In this document: piece by piece, positions 22,938-28,525 of the stretch | How the letters are laid out: the number at the start of each line of letters is the position of its first letter | Numbering within the stretch: position 1 is the stretch's first letter | Assembly (NCBI GenBank): GCA_903772945.1 | Contig: CAICTM010001474.1 | Coordinates: forward strand, 1-28,525 | Length of the DNA: 28,525 bases | DNA from: Seminavis robusta | Taxonomy: Eukaryota; Bacillariophyta; Bacillariophyceae; Naviculales; Naviculaceae | Direction of reading: 5' to 3' | Notes under the pieces: generated by a model | Seen by the model: the letters and a program-made list of their open reading frames with translations, nothing else | Database searches by the model: none | Told to the model about the DNA's origin: nothing | Made by a program: the position numbers and the translations under genes

Positions 22938-23144
22938 CTACTGTACCAGTTCGTTCAAAAGAGACTGATATTGCATCCAACAGCGCACTATTATTACGAC
23001 AATATATGCACCATACTGCATTTAGTACGGCACCACAAAACCTGCCGGTGCAAACCAGGTGGGTGGCTTCCAAGCTCGCCATTTCGACACCGATGGCTGG
23101 AGAGGTGCAAAGAGACAACAGCTAGCAATTGCAATTTGCCAATG

Positions 23145-23163
23145 CATCATCATCATCATCATC
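23145..23163. repeat. (ATC)n microsatellite
   Basis: Six tandem ATC units. Confidence 0.9.
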
Positions 23164-24192
23164 CGAGATTGGAATATATTTCAATAGTGAGCTGCAGGGA
23201 GAGCACAAAGAGAGTCAATCAACAATGGCACACTACCGGTACGTACATGAGGTGCGACAATGATGGGGGGAGAGAGAAGTACGACAGGGCCGTATAGCTA
23301 CCGGTATCAAACGCTACAGAAGCGAGCCTACTGTACATACCGTACCGTACCTGTGGTAGCTACATGTATATTGGCCACAGAGCGCGATACAATCAGCAAG
23401 TCCAACGAATAGAAGCCCTGGAACATGCCTTGCCTTGTCATTCGAACGCGTCAAAAGACCAATGTCGACGTAAAATAATAATTCACATCTTACAAGCAGG
23501 CAGGATACTAGCTAGTACCTGGTACTATGTACCGTAGTACGAGGGCGCCACCAAAGTGGTTGAGACATAATAATGGTGGAAAGAACCAGAGAACGCCCAC
23601 GAGACACAAGAACCATCACGCATGTACTGGTACCCTACTGGTACCGGTACGAGGACCAGCTCGCATTGGGTCGCGGTAGCTGCACCACCGTCAGAAAGTG
23701 ACCCAATAAGTGCTGCTCACCACACAAGGGTGCCAGCGTACATGTATGTACTGGCAAACAGTGCCATTTTGGGCGCATCATAACCCTACGAACACAGCAG
23801 AAAGAATGAGTAACCTCCCGTACCGGTACGTTGCTAGAACAACGCTGGTGGCCGTAAGTAATAGCAAACGAGAAGAAGACTAGTTTGCAGTCTACGCCGC
23901 GGCCAAGTGCAGGCGAAAAGGAGGAACTCCCACTTGTCGTCGCATGACAACGTTTATTATAAATACGTAGCAAAAGCTAAGTTGATGGCGATAGCTAGTT
24001 ACAGACATGGCTGATGCGTACAGTACAAATATTGTCCCAACTATATCATAGTGATGGCCCCAACATGAGAGAATGGTCCCAACCCGAGACACTTTTGTCG
24101 ATTGAACTGATACCGGTAGGAGGTCTGTCAAAAAATCAAATAGACAGCCTGTTGCTCATACTTCAAACTGGTTTGTTGTTGGAAATGAAGAA

Positions 24193-24209
24193 CGCTCTCC
24201 CCGGATGCG
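24193..24209 (-). pseudogene. Relic of an older H3 C-terminal coding end
   Basis: On the minus strand these 17 bases (CGCATCCGGGGAGAGCG, encoding RIRGER) are identical to the C-terminal coding end of H3-A. They lie 11 bp beyond the stop of H3-B. The functional H3-B copy of the same stretch is at 24291-24275, 82 bp upstream on that strand. This suggests a local duplication or insertion. Confidence 0.65.
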
Positions 24210-24219
24210 ATTACCAAGC

Positions 24220-24885
24220 TTAGGGCCCGGTACCAGTATTGTCATTGTTACCGGAATCATCGTCGTCTTCAATTCGCTCCCCTCGGATGCGACGGGCCAA
24301 AACCATATCCTTGGGCATGATTGTCACGCGCTTGGCGTGAATAGCACAGAGATTCGTATCCTCAAACAGCCCAACCAAGTAGGCTTCCGAAGCCTCCTGG
24401 AGGGCAAGAACTGCAGGTGGTTGGTATCTGCAAGAAAAAAAGATAGAGGTGTCAGTTTGCGGATATTTGTCAATATTGGCATGGTGGCAATGTCATCCAA
24501 ACCAAACCAAGCTTGTACTCACCGGAGGCCAGTGTTGTTACCCATTAGAATCTGCCGAACAAGGCGCCGGAAGGGAAGCTTGCGGATCAGCAAGTCAGGC
24601 GACTTCTGGTAGCGACGGATCTCACGGAGAGCAACAGTTCCAGGGCGGTATCGGTGGGGCTTCTTGACACCTCCTTGCTGAGGGGCAGCAGCTCGGGCCG
24701 CCTTGGTGGCCAACTGCCGCCGGGGAGCCTTGCCTCCAGTGGACTTGCGCGCGGTTTGCTTGGTTCTATGTAAGGAAAAGTGAGAGAAGGAGGATGGTGG
24801 TTAGGTTGGGCGTTGGACCAAGAGACTGCATGACGATGAATTGCGCTGCTTCGATGCTGTGGATTCCTGCTACTCACCGAACCAT
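24220..24885 (-). CDS. Histone H3 variant lacking K27 and K79, with an acidic C-terminal extension (H3-B, 3 exons)
   Basis: Minus-strand exons are 24885-24878 (ATGGTTCG), 24765-24523 and 24427-24220; the GT-AG introns are 112 and 95 nt, both phase 2. The product is 152 residues. The tail starts V-R-T-K-Q-T-A-R-K, so position 1 is Val, not Ala. K4, K9, K14, K23, K36 and K37 remain. K18 is Arg, and K27 and S28 are both Ala ([11 protein letters not shown]). In the fold, E73Q, A75L, Q76M, D77G, F78N, K79N, D81G, F84Y, S86P and S87P remodel the end of helix 1 and loop 1. Near the end, I124M and Q125V occur. The usual final Ala is replaced by 17 residues, [17 protein letters not shown]. Loop 1 length is unchanged, so it is not an obvious CenH3. 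The intact frame argues for a functional divergent variant. Confidence 0.92.
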
Positions 24886-25553
24886 TTTTGTTGTTGAATG
24901 ATGGTGTGATTGTTTGGTTTGATGCTTTGGATGCGTTGATGCTTTGATGTCTCGATGCTTTGATGCTTTTTTGGCCGAGCGAAGAAAGGAATTGTGATAT
25001 ATTGTGAGAAGAGTGCAGAATGACGCTCGAGCATTTGCACCCTTTGTCGGAGAGTGTCAGTCGCCGGCACAACTCTTGGAGGGCTTTTTGAAAATTGGCG
25101 CCTTCAATCGGCGCCTATTCGATTTGGTTTCGATTCGATCGATTGATTGAAATCATTCGATTCGATTCGATTCGATTCGATTCGATTCGATTCGATTCGA
25201 TTCGATTCGATTGATTGAATCACTCGATTCGATCATTTTTTTTTACGGGGGTACGTACATACGGTAGGCAAATTATCTACGGAAGCATTTATTTGGTTTG
25301 GCTTGGTCCGTCATCATCTGTCATCGTGGAAACCCCTTTCAGTCTCTGTTCAAAGCCTTGTTTCTTCGCTCAGCATGCCATACTTTGGTCAAACATTCAG
25401 ATCGAAGGAGAGAAGAAGAAGTTGGACGAAGAAGAGATTGAAGAGTAGAGCGCATCTTCTGCCCATTGAAGACCTGCATCAGCCAGCCAACTCGACTGTG
25501 CTGGCCCATTGTCTTCCTCCGCTGACCTTTCGAAGGCGGAACAGGGAACGAAC
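24886..25553. other. Upstream region of H3-B and of the ankyrin-like gene
   Basis: A likely divergent promoter region: H3-B is transcribed leftward and the ankyrin-like gene rightward. It contains a run of diverged GATGCTTTGATG units (24925-24970) and the ATTCG pentanucleotide array at 25155-25212. Confidence 0.5.
25155..25212. repeat. (ATTCG)n pentanucleotide array
   Basis: About eleven tandem ATTCG units, flanked on both sides by GATTGATTGA-type sequence. The same pentamer occurs in short runs elsewhere in the window, for example near 19037. Confidence 0.95.
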
Positions 25554-26429
25554 ATGAACAACAATAGCAGTAGCACCACTGAGCTACAGCAGAGGCGACG
25601 AACTTCGAATCGGTCAACAAAAAATCGGCTGTCTACAGGTGGATATTGGGCTCCCCTCATGCAGGAAATCCGGAAACCTGGTGGAGTTGGTCTTGCCAAG
25701 TGCACCAAACGCCTTTTGGACGCACCTTATGACGAAACTCGTGGGCTACACGCATCTCAATTGGCCTTGGCCATTAAGTCATCCAGCCGAGATGCTGACA
25801 GTGCAACCAAGGAAAGGGAGGAACAACGTTTGGTGAAGTATACACAAGCCTTGCTAACAAGAAACATTGATCCCAACGACACTGACTCGACAGGTCAATC
25901 CGCTGTGTCTTGGGCAGCATCTTTCGATTTTCAAAAGCTACTCAATCTCTTGCTTGAACTAGGATGTTCCTTGAAGCTTGGGACTATTCACCCATTGCGG
26001 GCTGCAGTAAACGACAATCAGCATGAATGCATGACAATCCTCCTGGAAAAGAGAGGAGAAGAGTGCCAGGCAATTCTTCGCCAGGAAGAAAAGATGGATT
26101 CTTGGGAGGGGTCTTGGGGGGGAATGAGTCTCGAATTACATGCTTACAACACACTGTCCAAAGCTGTTTCCGAAGCTGCCTTGTCGGAAGATGTCCGTGC
26201 TGTTGCACTTCTCAGAGACCAGGGAAAGGCAGGGATTTCCGACTTGTTCTGGTCGAGGTACAAGGCAGAGTTGGACTCTGTTCTTCAAGTCATGTATGGT
26301 GAAGAGACGGATGTCAGTGCCTGGAGCAGGGATCTTCATTGGAGTTTTCCCACCATGGATAGAACAATGATCAACTACCTTTGGCATCTGTGGGCACGAA
26401 AGAAGAATGACTTTCCCAGTGGAAGTTGA
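25554..26429 (+). CDS. Ankyrin-repeat-like hypothetical protein
   Basis: From the first in-frame ATG (25554) the single exon gives 291 residues; the frame is open a further 15 codons upstream. The N-terminus is polar and basic (RRRTSNRSTKNR). Residues about 98-160 fit two degenerate ankyrin repeats: one around GQSAVSWAASFDFQKLLNLL and one around HPLRAAVNDNQHECMTILLE, each with the helix-turn-helix pattern. The C-terminal third is Trp-rich and I cannot assign it. Such proteins usually mediate protein-protein contacts. The function is unknown. Confidence 0.75.
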   Translation: MNNNSSSTTELQQRRRTSNRSTKNRLSTGGYWAPLMQEIRKPGGVGLAKCTKRLLDAPYDETRGLHASQLALAIKSSSRDADSATKEREEQRLVKYTQALLTRNIDPNDTDSTGQSAVSWAASFDFQKLLNLLLELGCSLKLGTIHPLRAAVNDNQHECMTILLEKRGEECQAILRQEEKMDSWEGSWGGMSLELHAYNTLSKAVSEAALSEDVRAVALLRDQGKAGISDLFWSRYKAELDSVLQVMYGEETDVSAWSRDLHWSFPTMDRTMINYLWHLWARKKNDFPSGS

Positions 26430-26809
26430 ATTAGTTATTACTTAAAATCTATAGTTTCGATCCTTTACTATAACATGCAGTTAGTTGTGTGCCTGCTGGT
26501 GAGGAAACGTATTGTACATGTAGCTTAGCCGTACCGCCACCCTGTACCGTTACCGCTTACCGTACAGTACCAGTATGGTACTGGTGTGCCAAAGCCTTTG
26601 ACACACCGGATTGAATCGAATCATTGGAGTGACGATGGTGTCAGCATGTCGCTGCTGATGTTGTCGACTGGTGTGGTCGGCTTGCGGCGGCAACGTGATG
26701 CCAATACCGCCTGATAGTTGCTGTTCACCCACTGTTATCTTGCTGCTCCACGACGAAAGTCTCTTCGGTTGCGACGGCGGTGACAATGGAGCCGTAAGAT
26801 GGCGTTGGC

Positions 26810-27030
26810 TGATAGTGGCCTGTGGCCGGAGGGAGACAGCAAGAAACAACGACGGAGAATCAAGCCAAGCCAATATTCAAATTTCGTCAATTGGCTACGA
26901 CGACACTTCGATGTTGGACCGGGGATGATGGGCCCAGATGACACTCGCACTCATATAGCTACTGGTGTGTTGCGGCTGGAGGAAGACTTTGGCCAACAAG
27001 AAGCAACGGCGGAGAATCAGTGAGCCAAAT
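26810..27030. repeat. Diverged short duplication
   Basis: Two related stretches about 150 bp apart (near 26817-26880 and 26968-27030) share a GGCCGGAGG(A/G)-AGAC ... AA(A/G)CAACG(A/G)CGGAGAATCA core followed by GCCAA. A weak tandem duplication is likely. Confidence 0.55.
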
Positions 27031-27814
27031 TGAATGCACGACGAAAAAGCGATCACCAATCAACAAGACGACGGATTGGCAGCAACAAAAGAAACTCCAC
27101 GATGGAACGACGACGGCGACGACGGCAGCGACGAGGAGGAGGAGGCCTGTTAACTCGTTGATCCGCTATTGAAGGCAGCGATTTTGGGTGCCTTGTGCGG
27201 CGTAGACTGATGGCGTCGATGGCGACAACAAGGGAACGACAGCAGGAGCCACCATCTCAACCACCATCTCAACAAACAACAATGCGCGTGTGCACTCTTT
27301 TGGAATGCAATGACACCGCTACAGGAAGCTACTAACGAACCCTGGTACCGGTATCCTATGATGTTTCAAAGAGGCCGTCCTCCTACCGATACATCCACGA
27401 CGTGCCATGCAGCTGTGCCTACCGGTTATCTGCCGCCACCAACTGCACAATGTAGTCTACCAGACTTGTGCAAGACACTTCTAGCTAGAAGCTCGCTGGT
27501 GGCTCCGTTTAGCTCTCACAAGACCTCTTATATTGGCAAGGAGGCCGTGAACCATCCATACGAGCTTAGTACCTAGCTAGCTAGATCCACTCCCACACAC
27601 CACAACTCAAGACTTTCAGGTGAACCCATTCCTCATTCTAATATTATAGTTACTGAAGGATGTGAACATGTCATACTAGTGTTGTCCCTTGTTGTTGATG
27701 GTGTGGTTGGGGTGTTGTTGTGGCTGTGGGGATACCGGTACGTGTACTCGTACCCAACCAGCCTTGTCCGCACTGCAGCAAGGTCTGGAATTGGTCTTCG
27801 AAACACGACTGGAA

Positions 27815-28106
27815 GTTGATTTCCGTAATTTACTGTTTTGAGTTTTACGGATTTTGTATTTCCGTTCCGTAATTGACGGAAATTTCCGTGAAACTTGCAG
27901 TCCTCCGTAGAATTTAAAACGTAAAAGTAAAAACGGTATAACTAGTGAAGAATCCTCATTGGAAAATGCATTAAGCACGACTGCGACTAACAGTTTTACG
28001 GAAAATTCAGTAAAACTAGCATTTCTACGGAAACGTTTCCGTAATTTACTGATATTTCCGTGAAACTGATATCCGTAACTTACGGAAATCTCATTTCCGT
28101 AAAACT
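27815..28106. repeat. Cluster of TTTCCGTAA / TTACGGAAA palindromes
   Basis: At least ten CCGTAA, CCGTGA or TTACGG motifs occur in about 290 bp, in both orientations, many embedded in TTTCCGTAATTTAC or TTTACGGAAA. Pairs such as CCGTAACTTACGG (about 28072-28085) and CCGTAATTGACGG (about 27867-27880) form small inverted repeats. There is no ORF. Confidence 0.8.
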
Positions 28107-28235
28107 AACCTTCTATTGCACGATTGAAATCAGCTCAATTCCGGACCTTGCTGGCTACCGGTACATAGCTACAGTAGTACATGTATGTAGTATTCGGTTT
28201 TTTTCAGCGCTCGTCTCCTGTATCCCTTTGCCTCA

Positions 28236-28525
28236 GTTTGGATCCTTATGACGAATACGGTACCTGGTACCAGTCAATCCAGCCATTGCAGCCGGCTACC
28301 ATAGTTACATCAGCGACAGTGGCAGCAGTACCGAACACACTCAGGTTCGACTTTGCTCGCTACACTTCGTTACCAGTACTTTGCATTGGATCCTTATGAC
28401 GAATACATGCACAAAACCGAATATTGTTAATCCAGCCATTGTAGCAGGCTACCGTACAGTTACATCGGCGACAGTGTCAACAGTACCGAACACACTCAGG
28501 TTCCGCTTTGCTGGCTACACTCCGT
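28236..28525. repeat. 148-bp tandem repeat reaching the window edge
   Basis: GGATCCTTATGACGAATAC occurs at about 28240 and 28388, followed in both copies by AATCCAGCCATTG, AGTTACATC(A/G)GCGACAGTG and CAGTACCGAACACACTCAGGTT. The period is 148 bp. The second copy is cut by the end of the window, so the array may be longer. Confidence 0.9.

Larger units (their letters stand above)
22084..24219. other. Intergenic between the receptor and H3-B genes
   Basis: This includes the receptor 3' UTR, an AACAG microsatellite (22356-22381), an ATC microsatellite (23145-23163), a weak minus-strand ORF (22599-22937) and many GTAC/CCGG palindromes between 23230 and 23840. From 23648 it is the duplicated flank shared with the H3-A region. 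Confidence 0.55.
23648..24885. repeat. Segmental duplication, copy B (H3-B plus 3' flank)
   Basis: This is the same-orientation homologue of 4291-5505. The flank is diverged and interrupted by extra sequence near 23750-23900, but it keeps the same order of blocks. The exon/intron layout of the H3 gene is identical in both copies (exons 1 and 2 are 8 and 243 nt in each). Confidence 0.75.
26430..28525. other. Gene-poor right end
   Basis: No supported gene. Short frames at 27310-27576, 28060-28251 and 28181-28399 sit in repeat sequence. The region holds GTAC/CCGG palindromes (26535-26585, 27343, 27735, 28157, 28258), a diverged duplication near 26810-27030, a CCGTAA palindrome cluster and a terminal 148-bp tandem repeat. 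Confidence 0.6.

Noticed and set aside
24220..24885. Centromeric H3 (CenH3)
   Set aside because: The N-terminal tail is close to canonical H3 through K14 and loop 1 is not lengthened; the divergence fits an H3 variant rather than CenH3.

Overview
The window looks like nuclear DNA of a photosynthetic stramenopile, most likely a pennate diatom. The reasons are short GT-AG introns of about 85-125 nt, a plastid-targeted EF-hand protein with an ASAFAP-like cleavage motif, a PsbP-like protein with a layered ER/plastid/thylakoid-lumen presequence, a Cache plus class C 7TM receptor of a kind common in diatoms, and spliced histone H3 genes. The species was not identified. Genes are sparse, and long intergenic stretches are filled with palindromes, microsatellites and a recurring GTAC/CCGG palindrome (TACCGGTAC and variants).

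Layout. Positions 1-2900 are gene-poor and hold a 455-bp nested palindrome array (1769-2223). A two-exon PsbP-like lumenal protein follows (2905-3878, +). A three-exon histone H3 variant lies at 4858-5505 (-), a plastid EF-hand protein at 7614-8297 (+) and a small acidic/basic hypothetical protein at 9532-9900 (+). Two HECT-type E3 ubiquitin ligases face each other tail to tail (12112-14962, + and 15472-17697, -). A foldback repeat sits at 19216-19472 and a Cache/7TM receptor gene at 19842-22083 (+), the latter with a one-base frameshift. A second three-exon histone H3 variant is at 24220-24885 (-) and an ankyrin-like protein at 25554-26429 (+). The right end contains only repeats: a CCGTAA palindrome cluster and a 148-bp tandem repeat that runs off the edge.

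The most interesting system is the histone H3 pair. Both genes have an 8-nt first coding exon, identical intron positions and full-length reading frames, and they lie in a duplicated segment of about 1.2 kb. Both have lost lysine 27. H3-A reads Met at position 27, the substitution known as the K27M oncohistone in humans. H3-B reads Ala at 27 and 28, has lost K18 and K79, has Val instead of Ala after the initiator Met, and carries an acidic C-terminal extension. The extension appears to have arisen from an 82-bp local duplication that left a relic of the old C-terminus downstream. These look like natural H3 variants that cannot be methylated at K27.

Local duplication is a theme. The two H3 genes are direct duplicates 19.4 kb apart, and the two HECT genes are an inverted duplication with conserved intron positions that now differ in the number of an N-terminal repeat module. 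No operon-like logic applies; the genes appear to be independently transcribed eukaryotic units.
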